Origin: Collinsella sp. UBA6357
GTDB lineage: Bacteria; Actinomycetota; Coriobacteriia; Coriobacteriales; Coriobacteriaceae
Direction of reading: 5' to 3'
Assembly: GCA_002437815.1 (NCBI GenBank)
Contig: DJRP01000034.1
Span: forward strand, 119,414-183,413
DNA length: 64,000 nucleotides
Below, in pieces: positions 1-8,439 of this stretch. Under the pieces are notes generated by a model. It did not search any database. It saw only the letters and a program-made list of their open reading frames with translations, and was not told where the DNA came from. Positions within the stretch are counted from its first letter, which is position 1. Every line of letters begins with the position of its first letter. Position numbers and translations under genes: made by a program.

Positions 1-2
1 GC

Positions 3-368
3 GACAATCACTTAAAGAACTGGTCTCTCGTATGGAGCGAAGACTGGAGACAGGTGAGATTGGCACCGTTGTACGATGTGCTGTGCACAACGGTCTACCC
101 CAATCTTGTCCGTGAGATGGGCGTTTCGTTTGGCGGAAGCCGAAAGATAGACGACGTGACGCGATCGATGATTTTCAGTCAAATGGGCGAAGCCGGCCTG
201 CCCAAAGGTATCGTAACCGGCATGATCGCCGATACATGCAACGAGGTTCCCGATGCACTTAGAGACGCCGCACAAGGTCTCAAACGGGAGGGTTTTCCCG
301 AGGCGGAAACGATGTTCGAAAAAATAATCCCCGGAGTGCAAGAACGCCTGGAGAGAATCGCCTCATAA
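3..368 (+). CDS. HipA-family serine/threonine kinase, C-terminal part (5' end outside window)
   Basis: The reading frame is open from the window edge and ends at TAA 366-368, giving 121 residues of a C-terminal domain. It opens with DNHLKNWSL, which matches the HipA catalytic loop (D/N-x-H-x-K-N), followed by RLAPLYDVL, the usual HipA metal-binding/DxY-type segment. HipA kinases phosphorylate a protein target and are normally the toxin of a HipBA pair. The antitoxin, if present, would lie upstream and cannot be seen. GTG 54 is an internal codon, not the start, because the catalytic loop lies before it. Family assignment is fairly sure; toxin function is inferred. Confidence 0.75.
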   Translation, partial: DNHLKNWSLVWSEDWRQVRLAPLYDVLCTTVYPNLVREMGVSFGGSRKIDDVTRSMIFSQMGEAGLPKGIVTGMIADTCNEVPDALRDAAQGLKREGFPEAETMFEKIIPGVQERLERIAS

Positions 369-397
369 AAAAGGAGGCTGCCAAAGCGGCGGCCTCC
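366..397 (-). terminator. Rho-independent terminator of usp
   Basis: A hairpin (GGAGGCTGCC, loop, GGCGGCCTCC) is followed on the minus strand by a run of six T. It lies about 40 nt past the usp stop and between the convergent hipA-like gene and usp. Confidence 0.75.
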
Positions 398-437
398 CAA
401 CAAGCCGAAGCCGTCCCTCCCCGGACGGTTGCGAAAC

Positions 438-875
438 CTACTTTACGACCAAAATGTCGCACTCGGTGTTGCGCAGCAAGAAGGTCGATATCGAACCAAG
501 CAATGCGTACTTGATCGAGGATAGACCGCGGGCGCCGCAGAGCACCAGGTCGGGCTGCACCACGTCAAGCATCTCGTCCTTAAGCGTCTCGCGAATGCGG
601 CCGGCACGAATCATGACCTCGACCTCGGGAATATCGGGATTGGCCTTGATCTCTTCGAGCTGCTTTTCGATCGATGCCTTAAAGGCCTCCTCGAGCCCGC
701 TGACCAGATCGACCGGATAGGAGCCGGCGCTCTCGAGCGCGGTGGAGTCGATAACGTGCCCGATGATGAGCTTGGCGTGGTTGTTTGCGGCGACCTTGAT
801 GGCGCGCGCGAGCACAAAATCCTGCTGCTCGGTGCCGTCGAGTGAAACAAATACCTTGGTGTAACCCTCGTTCAT
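438..875 (-). CDS. Universal stress protein (UspA family)
   Basis: This 145-residue single-domain protein has the length and fold signature of a UspA domain. VFVSLDGTEQQ is the N-terminal strand/loop, and GARGLSSIKYALLGSIS near the C-terminus is the G-2x-G-9x-G(S/T) ATP-binding signature. Usp proteins are cytoplasmic, often bind ATP and help survival under starvation or stress, but the molecular role of this one cannot be read from sequence. The start ATG has GGAGG upstream on the minus strand. It is transcribed alone, divergent from uppP, and ends at its own terminator. Confidence 0.88.
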   Translation of the reverse strand: MNEGYTKVFVSLDGTEQQDFVLARAIKVAANNHAKLIIGHVIDSTALESAGSYPVDLVSGLEEAFKASIEKQLEEIKANPDIPEVEVMIRAGRIRETLKDEMLDVVQPDLVLCGARGLSSIKYALLGSISTFLLRNTECDILVVK

Positions 876-1130
876 GGTTTCCTCCTTGGTCTATGGCGTG
901 AGCGGATGGCGCTCGCGCTTCGGACGGATGCTCCGCGCAATCCGTCGGACACTTTATCTTGTTGCAGTTATACCCACCGCCGCGATGTTTTGCGCTTTTA
1001 ATTCTGTGAACGTGGGCACTTTTTTTGCCGAGAACGGGGCCGTGGCGTTCGTGCGGCTGATAATGGAGCATCGCCCCGCGCTTGTCCGCATACGTAAAGA
1101 CCGTGGGGAATCAAACAGGGGAGGATCCTT

Positions 1131-2111
1131 TTGGATATCATCGAGCTTCTAAAATCTGCCTTCATGGGTTTGGTCGAGGGCATCACCGAGTGGCTGCCCA
1201 TCTCGTCGACCGGCCATATGATCCTGGTGGACGAGTTCGTCAAGATGAACGTGACCGAGCAGTTTTGGAACATGTTTCTGGTCGTGATCCAGCTCGGCGC
1301 CATCCTGGCCGTGTGCGTGCTGTTCTTCTATGATCTCAATCCGTTTTCGCCGAGCAAGGGCAAGGAAGGCCGCCGCGACACCTGGGTGCTGTGGGGCAAG
1401 ATCGTGCTCGGCTGCATTCCTGCCGCCGCGATCGGCCTGCCGCTCAATGATTGGATGGAGGAGCATTTCTACAACGCTCCCGTCGTGGCGCTCGCGCTGA
1501 TCGTCTATGGCGTGCTGTTTATCGTCATCGAGAACTGGCGAGCCCGCAAGCACGAGGAGGACGCCTTTGCCGACGGCTTTGGCGCCCGCGCCGTGATCTC
1601 GGACACACGTCCCGCCGGCGCCCACTTTGCAAATGCCGCAACGGTTGCGGTGGACGATGATGCTGCAGATGACGATGCGGACTTTGGCGCCATCAGCACG
1701 CTCGACGACCTGAGCTGGAAGACCGCGCTCGGCATCGGTTGCTTCCAGGTGCTCTCGCTCGTGCCCGGTACGTCGCGCTCCGGCTCCACCATCATCGGCG
1801 GCCTGCTTCTGGGCTGCACGCGTTCGGTAGCATCGAAGTTCACGTTCTTTTTAGCGATTCCCGTGATGTTTGGCGCCAGCGCGCTCAAGCTGGTCAAGTA
1901 CTTTATCAAGGGCGGTACGTTCGGCGCCAGCGAGCTTGCCATTTTGGGTGTGGGCTGCGCCGTTGCCTTCGTAGTGTCGCTTGTGGCCATCAAGTGGCTC
2001 ATGGGCTTTGTCCGTCGTCACGACTTCAAGTGCTTCGGCTGGTACCGCATCGTCCTTGGCATCGTGGTGCTCGCGTACTTCCTGGTTGCCGTGCCTATGC
2101 TCGGACTCTAG
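1131..2111 (+). CDS. uppP: Undecaprenyl-diphosphatase UppP (BacA family)
   Basis: Integral membrane enzyme that dephosphorylates undecaprenyl diphosphate to recycle the cell-wall lipid carrier; loss or gain affects bacitracin sensitivity. The two family signatures are present: EGITEWLPISSTGH at residues 16-29 and PGTSRSGST at 212-220. The start is TTG 1131, preceded by GGGGAGG; no better start lies nearby. The protein has 326 residues, longer than the roughly 270 usual for the family. The excess is an acidic, Ala/Asp-rich loop at about residues 140-190 between membrane segments. Monocistronic, with a terminator directly after it. Confidence 0.93.
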   Translation: MDIIELLKSAFMGLVEGITEWLPISSTGHMILVDEFVKMNVTEQFWNMFLVVIQLGAILAVCVLFFYDLNPFSPSKGKEGRRDTWVLWGKIVLGCIPAAAIGLPLNDWMEEHFYNAPVVALALIVYGVLFIVIENWRARKHEEDAFADGFGARAVISDTRPAGAHFANAATVAVDDDAADDDADFGAISTLDDLSWKTALGIGCFQVLSLVPGTSRSGSTIIGGLLLGCTRSVASKFTFFLAIPVMFGASALKLVKYFIKGGTFGASELAILGVGCAVAFVVSLVAIKWLMGFVRRHDFKCFGWYRIVLGIVVLAYFLVAVPMLGL

Positions 2112-2138
2112 GCAGCACGCTCAGATCGCAGCTCGTCG

Positions 2139-2168
2139 AGGCCGCTCCCACAGGGGCGGCCTTTTTTA
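2139..2168 (+). terminator. Terminator of uppP
   Basis: Stem AGGCCGC/GCGGCCT with a 10-nt loop, followed by TTTTTT. Confidence 0.85.
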
Positions 2169-2331
2169 TTGAAGTTCGAGTTTCCAATCAGCCATCCGCT
2201 CGCTCTCAAGTTGAAGTTCGAGTTTCCAACTCGGCAGCTTTCTGCGACCTGCGGTTTTGTTGATTCATCCCGTGGGAAGTCGAACTTCAACGGAAGAGGG
2301 GGCTGAGCCGGTATTGGAAAGTCGAACTTCA
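2169..2331. repeat. Nested palindromic intergenic element with ACCTGCGGTTTT core
   Basis: Four copies of one arm sequence are present: TTGAAGTTCGAGTTTCCAA at 2169-2187 and 2211-2230, and inverted copies at 2275-2290 and 2314-2331. They are nested symmetrically around GACCTGCGGTTTTG at 2246-2259. The same arm pair recurs at 38093-38204. No ORF is present. The element fills the spacer between the uppP terminator and the dehydrogenase stop codon. Confidence 0.85.
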
Positions 2332-2398
2332 GCGGTGGGGGCCAGGGGCCAGAGCGCAGGGACGCTGGGGCGTCGTGGGATGAGGGAGCGCCTCGCCG

Positions 2399-3397
2399 TT
2401 ATGCCGTGACGGTGTTGGCGGGGGTGCGGCCCCAGACGAGCTTGTCGACGACAGCGGTGAGTGTCATGCGGCGCAGCGTGTCGTTAGCCTCTTGGGTGCA
2501 ATAGGCACAATGTGGCGTGACGATCGCGCGGGGATGCTCGATAAGCGCGCGGTTGGGCTCGGTTTCGTCGGCGAGCACGTCCAAGCCGGCGCCGCAGATG
2601 CCGCGCATGCCGCCGCTGACGAGGTTCTCGTCGAGCGCCGAGACCAAGGCGCCTTCGTCGACCACGGGGCCGCGAGCCGTGTTGATAAGAAACGCCGTCG
2701 GTTTCATGACTTCGAGCTCGTGGACGCCGATGAGCCCCTCGGTCTCGGGGATGAGCGGGCAGTGCAAGCTCACCACGTCGGAGGCGGCGAGCAGCTCGTC
2801 GAGGGTCTCGGCTTTGGTACAGCCGGCTGCAGCAATCTCGTCGGCCGTCTTGGTGGGCGCCCAGACCATTACGCGCATGCCCAAGGCGTGCGCCACGGGA
2901 ACGACAGCGCGCGCGATGTTACCGAAGAACACGAGCCCGAGCGTGCGGCCCTGCGTGCGGTGCGCCGTGTAGCCGGCGAGCGGGTTCCACGCGCCGTTGA
3001 TGACATCGCGGTTTAAAAAGGTGATCTGGCGTATGAGGTCGAGCATGAGGCCCACGGCGTGCTGCGCCACGTCTTCCGAGCAGTAACCCGGGCAGTTGGT
3101 GACGGTGATGCCGAGACGGGTGAGCGCTGCGACGTCCATATGGTTGAGGCCGATGGACATGCTCGAGGCGATTTTCACGCCGGCGGCGGCCATCTGTTCG
3201 GCACAGGCTCTATCAACGGGTCCGAACTCGCCGATAAAACCCTCGCATCCGGCAAGTTGCTCGGCGGTGGGACAGACGAGCGGCTCATGCGCGCATCCCA
3301 CGAGTTCGATCTGGTCACCCCCGTCGATCTGGTCGAGCACCGCCTGCCCGGCTTCGGTCGAGCCGTCCACCATGTAATAAAGCACCTTGTGGCTCAT
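2399..3397 (-). CDS. D-isomer-specific 2-hydroxyacid dehydrogenase
   Basis: A 332-residue NAD(P)-dependent dehydrogenase that would interconvert a 2-keto acid and a D-2-hydroxyacid; the substrate is not predictable. The start at 3397 (MSHKVLYYM) has GGAGGA just upstream; longer in-frame starts have no ribosome site. The C-terminal half keeps the family Arg (NTARGPVVDE) and catalytic His (TPHCAYC). The dinucleotide-binding turn is odd: where relatives have G-x-x-G-x-G-x-I-G it reads GLVFFGNIA, so the middle Gly is Phe157 and the last is Ala162. Monocistronic. The family is clear; the modified Rossmann turn makes cofactor use uncertain. Confidence 0.85.
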   Translation of the reverse strand: MSHKVLYYMVDGSTEAGQAVLDQIDGGDQIELVGCAHEPLVCPTAEQLAGCEGFIGEFGPVDRACAEQMAAAGVKIASSMSIGLNHMDVAALTRLGITVTNCPGYCSEDVAQHAVGLMLDLIRQITFLNRDVINGAWNPLAGYTAHRTQGRTLGLVFFGNIARAVVPVAHALGMRVMVWAPTKTADEIAAAGCTKAETLDELLAASDVVSLHCPLIPETEGLIGVHELEVMKPTAFLINTARGPVVDEGALVSALDENLVSGGMRGICGAGLDVLADETEPNRALIEHPRAIVTPHCAYCTQEANDTLRRMTLTAVVDKLVWGRTPANTVTA

Positions 3398-3554
3398 CGT
3401 ATCCTCCGTTTCGTATGTATCGGAGCCTATTGTAGGGCCGATCGGGTGACGGTTTGTGTGGTTCGGCCGCATGTCCGCGCGGCTCGGTATACTGATACGG
3501 CTCAAACTATGGCGCGCCCGCAGGCGCACCGCAACGCATGTGAGGAGACATTCC

Positions 3555-6425
3555 ATGACCCAGCCCTTGCCCTGGGAGAACAACGCCAACACCCGCCCCG
3601 CGCCGCCGGAGCCCGAGCTCGTGCCGCTCGATATCTACGATGCGCCCGCCCCGACGCCCGAGCCCGTTAAACCCGCCGTGGACATCGACAGCCTCAATCC
3701 GGCACAGCGCGAGGCCGTGCTCACCACCGAGGGTCCGCTGCTCGTGCTGGCGGGCGCCGGCTCGGGCAAGACCCGCGTGCTCACCTTTCGTATCGCACAC
3801 ATGCTCGGCGATCTGGGCGTTAAACCGTGGCAGGTGCTCGCCATCACGTTCACCAACAAGGCGGCGGCCGAGATGCGCGAGCGTCTGGCGGCGCTCATCC
3901 CCACGGGCACACGCGGCATGTGGGTCTGCACCTTCCACGCCATGTGCGTGCGCATGCTGCGCGAGGATGCCGATCTGCTGGGCTACACGGGGCAGTTCAC
4001 CATTTACGACGACGACGATTCCAAGCGCATGGTGCGCGACATCATGCAGGCACTCGGCATCGAGCAAAAGCAGTTTCCCATCAACATGATCCGCAGCAAG
4101 ATCAGCGCGGCCAAAAACGCCATGATCGGCCCCGAGGATATGCTCAACAGCGCTGACAGTCCCAACGATAAAAAGGCCGCCCAGGTCTATATGGAGCTCG
4201 AGCGCCGCCTGCGCGCCGCCAACGCCATGGACTTCGACGATCTGCTCGTGCGCACGCTCGAGCTGCTACGCACCCGCCCCGAGGTGCTCGACAAGTATCA
4301 AGAGCGCTTTCGCTACATCAGCGTCGACGAGTACCAGGACACCAATCACGTCCAGTACGAGATCGCCAACCTGTTGGCTGCCAAGTATCAAAACCTCATG
4401 GTCGTGGGCGACGACGACCAGTCGATCTACAGCTGGCGTGGCGCCGATATCACCAACATCCTGGACTTCGAGAAGGACTTCAAGAACTGCAAGACCGTTA
4501 AGCTCGAACAGAACTACCGCTCGACGGGGCATATCCTCAACGCTGCGAACGCCGTGGTGCGCCATAACTCGCAGCGCAAGGACAAGCGCCTGTTCACGGC
4601 CGAAGGCGATGGCGAGAAGATCCAGGCCTTCCAGGCGAGCGACGAGCGCGACGAGGGCCGCTGGATCGCCGGCGAGATCGAGAAACTCCACGCCAAGGGC
4701 ACGAGCTATGACGACGTGGCGGTGTTCTACCGCACCAACGCGCAGTCGCGTACGCTCGAAGATATGTTCTTGCGCGCGGGCGTGCCCTACAAGATTGTGG
4801 GAGGCACGCGCTTCTTCGACCGTGCCGAGATCCGTGACGTCATGGCCTATCTCAAGATGATCGTCAACCCGGCTGACGAGATGAGCGTCAAGCGCGTTAT
4901 CAACACCCCGCGCCGCGGTATCGGTTCTACCTCGATTCAAAAGATCGAGCAGCTGGCACGCGACAACCGCTGCTCTTTTTTCCAGGCATGCGAGATCGCG
5001 TGTGCCGAGACCGGCATGTTCAGCTCCAAGGTGCGCAACGGCCTGTCGAGCTTTGTGGGGCTCGTGCGCGAGGGTCGTCGCATGGACGGCGAGCTCAAGG
5101 ACGTTGTCGAGATGATCGTCGACAAGACGGGGCTTCTGCAGGCCTTTCGTGCCGAGGGCACCATGGAGGCCGAGAGCCGTGCCGAGAACGTTCAGGAATT
5201 CTTGGGTGTTGCTGCCGAGTTCGAGGAATCGCACGAGGATATCGAGGGCACGCTCGAGAGCCTGGAGGAACTGCGAGCCGCGGGCGTGGGCGATGTTCCG
5301 CCGGCCGACGAGGCCGTCGCAACCGAGCCCGTCGTGGTGAGCGTGCCGGCCCCCGAGCCCGGACCGAGCCAACCGCGCTCGGCTTTCGAGGCGCTTGTGG
5401 GCGCGCGCGATGCCGCCGGTTCCAATCCGCTTGACAGTTTGGCTGCTTCTGCCCTGTCGCCGCAGGAGGCGCTTGCCGCCGCCATCGCCGGCAACGCCTA
5501 TGCTGCGCCGGCGTCTCCGGTTACCGCGCCTGCCGGTGCCGTGCACGCCGATGAGATCGAACGCACCTACGGACCCCTTACCTGCAAGGCCCTGCCCGCC
5601 CTTATGGAATGGCTCGCCCTGCGCTCTGATCTGGATTCCCTAGCCGGCGAGACGCACGCCATCACCATGATGACGATCCACTCCGCCAAGGGTTTGGAGT
5701 TTCCGGTGGTCTTTGTGGCCGGCATGGAGGAGGGGATCTTTCCCCATGTGCACGATTTTGCCGGCAGCGATGATCCTGGCAAGCTCGAGGAGGAGCGTCG
5801 CCTGGCCTACGTCGCCATCACGCGTGCGCGCAAGCGCCTGTTCTTGACCTATGCGGCGACCCGTCGCACCTATGGGTCCACGTCTGCCAATCCGCGCTCG
5901 CGTTTCTTGAATGAGATCCCGTTTGAGGACATCGAGTTTTCCGGTATCGGCTCGGCCGGCTTTGAGGGCACAGGTTGGGAAAAGCGTGGAGACCGCCATG
6001 GCACCTTTGGCTCGGGCATGGGCTCGGAGATGTATGGCGGCAAGGTCTTTGGTTCGCATACCCGCTCGACCGGCGGCTCGGCCTCGCGGGGCGGCTCGAG
6101 CTTTGATGACTTCTTTGGCGGCAGCACGCGCGGAACCGAGCGCCATCGGGGCGTCAGTCCCGACGCCGGACGTGTGGCCTCGACCTTTGGCTCGGGCACC
6201 TCTCGCACCAAAAAGACGACGTCCAAGGTTTCGCCAACGGTCGAGCGCAAGGTCGATGTGGCGAGTGCGTCGCAGGATTTTGCAGCGGGCGATACCGTAA
6301 GCCACAAGACGTTTGGCACCGGCACGGTGATCTCGGTCGTCGGCGACATGATCGAGGTTCAATTCGAAAAGACCGGCCAGACCAAGAAGCTCATGAAGGG
6401 CTTCGCGCCGATCGTCAAACTGTAA
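3555..6425 (+). CDS. pcrA: ATP-dependent DNA helicase PcrA/UvrD
   Basis: Superfamily 1A 3'-5' DNA helicase, 956 residues, for repair and for removing recombination proteins and stalled complexes. Motifs appear in order: LNPAQREAV (Q motif), AGAGSGKT at 66-73 (Walker A), DEYQDTN (Walker B), GDDDQSIYSWRGA, LEQNYRS, TIHSAKGLEF and AYVAITRARKRL. A Gly/Ser-rich linker leads to a C-terminal Tudor-like module (about 905-956, DTVSHKTFGTGTV), typical of PcrA and used to contact RNA polymerase. A variable Pro/Ala-rich insert lies near residues 590-680. The start ATG 3555 has GAGGAG upstream. The gene diverges from the hydroxyacid dehydrogenase. Confidence 0.95.
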   Translation: MTQPLPWENNANTRPAPPEPELVPLDIYDAPAPTPEPVKPAVDIDSLNPAQREAVLTTEGPLLVLAGAGSGKTRVLTFRIAHMLGDLGVKPWQVLAITFTNKAAAEMRERLAALIPTGTRGMWVCTFHAMCVRMLREDADLLGYTGQFTIYDDDDSKRMVRDIMQALGIEQKQFPINMIRSKISAAKNAMIGPEDMLNSADSPNDKKAAQVYMELERRLRAANAMDFDDLLVRTLELLRTRPEVLDKYQERFRYISVDEYQDTNHVQYEIANLLAAKYQNLMVVGDDDQSIYSWRGADITNILDFEKDFKNCKTVKLEQNYRSTGHILNAANAVVRHNSQRKDKRLFTAEGDGEKIQAFQASDERDEGRWIAGEIEKLHAKGTSYDDVAVFYRTNAQSRTLEDMFLRAGVPYKIVGGTRFFDRAEIRDVMAYLKMIVNPADEMSVKRVINTPRRGIGSTSIQKIEQLARDNRCSFFQACEIACAETGMFSSKVRNGLSSFVGLVREGRRMDGELKDVVEMIVDKTGLLQAFRAEGTMEAESRAENVQEFLGVAAEFEESHEDIEGTLESLEELRAAGVGDVPPADEAVATEPVVVSVPAPEPGPSQPRSAFEALVGARDAAGSNPLDSLAASALSPQEALAAAIAGNAYAAPASPVTAPAGAVHADEIERTYGPLTCKALPALMEWLALRSDLDSLAGETHAITMMTIHSAKGLEFPVVFVAGMEEGIFPHVHDFAGSDDPGKLEEERRLAYVAITRARKRLFLTYAATRRTYGSTSANPRSRFLNEIPFEDIEFSGIGSAGFEGTGWEKRGDRHGTFGSGMGSEMYGGKVFGSHTRSTGGSASRGGSSFDDFFGGSTRGTERHRGVSPDAGRVASTFGSGTSRTKKTTSKVSPTVERKVDVASASQDFAAGDTVSHKTFGTGTVISVVGDMIEVQFEKTGQTKKLMKGFAPIVKL

Positions 6426-6438
6426 TGTGAGGTTGACC

Positions 6439-6552
6439 GGGCGCGCCACCGGCTTTGGTCGCCTGCTCGGACAGTCCTGCTCGCGACGAAGGCGCCACTG
6501 GCGCCTTCTGCTCGTGCGGAACTCGCGATCGACCAAAGCCGGTGGCGCGCCC
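6439..6552. repeat. Perfect 23-bp inverted repeat after pcrA
   Basis: GGGCGCGCCACCGGCTTTGG-TCG at 6439-6461 is exactly complementary to 6530-6552, with a 68-nt loop that holds a second hairpin (AAGGCGCC-ACT-GGCGCCTT). A pyrimidine-rich CTCTTTCTC follows the right arm. It lies just after the pcrA stop and may act as an oversized terminator. Confidence 0.8.
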
Positions 6553-6643
6553 TCTTTCTCGCAAAACTGCCTGACCGTCAGGCGCGAGCACCGCTTCGCT
6601 GGCTCGCTTCTTGTGCTGGATACCTGGTGGCGCTGGTAAAAGC

Positions 6644-6682
6644 AAAAAAGTAGGGCTCCTTCGTTTGATGGCGGAGGAGCCC
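6644..6682 (-). terminator. Terminator of manA
   Basis: Minus-strand hairpin GGGCTCCT...AGGAGCCC followed by TACTTTTTT, placed about 40 nt after the manA stop. Confidence 0.85.
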
Positions 6683-6719
6683 CTATGCGTTTATCTAGCG
6701 TTGTCGTGCAGTGTTGGGC

Positions 6720-7652
6720 CTAGAGATGGCTGATGATGAGCTCCATTTTGCCGTCGAGCTCGATCTTGTCGACGGTGCTTGGGACGAGCAGATGGCTGCC
6801 CTTGTGGACGGACTCGCCGCAGACGGTGCCTTCGCCGTCGATCACGGACAGGCATACGAACGGCCAGTCCTGGGCGAGGGTCTTGCTGCCGTCGACGCGC
6901 ACGCGGTCCACCGTGTAGCAGCGGTTGGACTCGAGCTCGGTCACGCCGTCGACCTCGGGCGCGGTGACGGTTCCGTCGGTGGGTGCCGGGGCGTCGAAGT
7001 TGATGCAATCCAAGCTTTGCTCGATATGGAGCGGACGCAGCTTGCCGTCGGCGCCGGGGCGGTCGTAGTCATAGAGACGGTAGGTCACGTCGCTCGACTG
7101 CTGAGTCTCGAGGATGAGCGTGCCGGCCTTGATGGCGTGCACGGTGCCGGAGTCGATCTGGAAGAAATCGCCCTTGTGGATGGGCACCTCGTTGAGCATC
7201 TCGCTCCAGCGGCCCTCCTCGATCATCTTGGCGGCCTCGGCGCGGTCCTTAGCGCATTGGCCCACGATAATCGTGGCGTCCGGGTCGCAATCGAGCACGT
7301 ACCAGCACTCGGTCTTGCCCAAAGAGCCGCTCTCATGCTCTGCGGCGTAGGCGTCGTCGGGGTGAATCTGGATCGACAGGTCGTCCTTGGCGTCAAGGAT
7401 CTTGATGAGCAGGGGAAAGACCTCGCCCTCGCAGTTGCCGAAGAGCTCGCGGTGGTTGGCCCAGAGCCAGGAGAGGGTGTGCCCGGCGTACTCGGGGTTC
7501 TCGATCTCGCAGTCACCGTTGGGATGCGCCGAGATGGCCCAGCACTCGCCGATGGCGCCCTCCGGGATGTCGTAGCCGAAGACGGTCTCGAGCTGGCGGC
7601 CTCCCCAGATCTTCTCATGGAAGATGGGCTTGAGCTTGATGAGGTCTGACAT
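6720..7652 (-). CDS. manA: Mannose-6-phosphate isomerase, class I
   Basis: Zinc-dependent isomerase (310 residues) linking mannose-6-phosphate and fructose-6-phosphate, needed for mannose use and for making GDP-mannose precursors. The cupin fold signatures are FHEKIWGGRQLE at the N-terminus, QIHPDDAYA with nearby EH (metal ligands), and a C-terminal beta-barrel half. The start at 7652 has AAGGAAAC upstream; the longer frame upstream is non-coding. It lies 67 nt downstream of a GntR regulator on the same strand, separated by a strong GC hairpin, so the pair is probably an operon. Confidence 0.92.
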   Translation of the reverse strand: MSDLIKLKPIFHEKIWGGRQLETVFGYDIPEGAIGECWAISAHPNGDCEIENPEYAGHTLSWLWANHRELFGNCEGEVFPLLIKILDAKDDLSIQIHPDDAYAAEHESGSLGKTECWYVLDCDPDATIIVGQCAKDRAEAAKMIEEGRWSEMLNEVPIHKGDFFQIDSGTVHAIKAGTLILETQQSSDVTYRLYDYDRPGADGKLRPLHIEQSLDCINFDAPAPTDGTVTAPEVDGVTELESNRCYTVDRVRVDGSKTLAQDWPFVCLSVIDGEGTVCGESVHKGSHLLVPSTVDKIELDGKMELIISHL

Positions 7653-7673
7653 ATCTGTTTCCTTCCAATATTG

Positions 7674-7715
7674 CCCGGCTCGCCGCCGAGAGCTTGTTCC
7701 CGGCGGCGAGCCGGG
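7674..7715 (-). promoter_or_regulatory. GC-rich hairpin between gntR and manA
   Basis: A 14-bp perfect stem, CCCGGCTCGCCGCC at 7674-7687 with 7702-7715, loop 14 nt. It begins 5 nt after the gntR stop and ends 22 nt before the manA start. No T run follows, so it is more likely an mRNA-processing or expression-balancing structure than a terminator. Confidence 0.6.
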
Positions 7716-7719
7716 GTAG

Positions 7720-8439
7720 TTAGGCGAGGGCGACGTTGTGGAGTTCGAATCGGTCGCCCACGTTGCGCGATACGGAGTATTCAAACGCGGCGCCGCTGTC
7801 CAAAAAGCCGATCTGGTTGAGCTCGAGCAGGGGGGAGCCGGGCTTGACGTCCAAGCGTTCGGCCTCCTCGTCGGTGGCGGCGACGGCGCGGATCGTGCGG
7901 TGGAAGCTCGATATCTTGAGCCCACACGTGTCGCGGATGTAGCTGTAGATGGACGCGTACAGATCCTTCTTCTTGAGCCCGGGGATCAAGTCGAGCGGCA
8001 TATAGGTGTACTCGATGACGATCGGCAGGTCGTTCACACAGCGCGTGCGCACCACGTGGTAGGCGAAGTCGTCCTGGGCGATGCCCAGCTGCGCCGCGAC
8101 TTCCTCCGGCGGGTTCACGATCGAGAAATCGTAGACGACCGACGTGACCTTCTCGCCGCGATGCTCGTAGCTAAAGCCCTGGGCACGGTCGTTCTTGCCC
8201 TGAAAGAACGCCTTGCCGGAAAACGCGGGCGCATCTTTGACGTAGATGCCCGACCCACGGCGGCTCGTGACGAGCCCCTCCTCGGTGATCTGTTCGATGG
8301 CACGCTTGACGGTGATCTTGCTCACAGCGTAGAGCTCGCAGAACTCGACGACGGTCGGCAGCTTGTCTCCCGGCTTGAGGGTGCCGTCTTCGATATTGCG
8401 GCGGATATCGGCGGCGATCGCCTCGTATTTTGGAATCAT
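7720..8439 (-). CDS. GntR-family regulator (HutC/UTRA subfamily)
   Basis: Predicted DNA-binding repressor of 239 residues. Residues 1-70 form a winged helix-turn-helix (IPKYEAIAADIRRNIEDG, KLPTVVEFCELYAVSKITVKRAIEQ), and the rest is a UTRA ligand-binding domain that in relatives senses a phosphorylated sugar. The start ATG at 8439 is preceded by GGAGGGG; the longer frame has no ribosome site. It leads manA on the same strand and faces the glucokinase gene, so control of mannose or hexose use is a reasonable inference. A possible operator lies in the divergent promoter region. Confidence 0.88.
   Translation of the reverse strand: MIPKYEAIAADIRRNIEDGTLKPGDKLPTVVEFCELYAVSKITVKRAIEQITEEGLVTSRRGSGIYVKDAPAFSGKAFFQGKNDRAQGFSYEHRGEKVTSVVYDFSIVNPPEEVAAQLGIAQDDFAYHVVRTRCVNDLPIVIEYTYMPLDLIPGLKKKDLYASIYSYIRDTCGLKISSFHRTIRAVAATDEEAERLDVKPGSPLLELNQIGFLDSGAAFEYSVSRNVGDRFELHNVALA

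Noticed and set aside
2112..2398. CRISPR array, because of four similar repeats
   Set aside because: Only four copies, two inverted, with unequal spacing and no cas genes; a nested palindrome explains them.
3456..3554. 33-residue N-terminal extension of PcrA
   Set aside because: No ribosome site at the upstream codon, whereas ATG 3555 follows GAGGAG.
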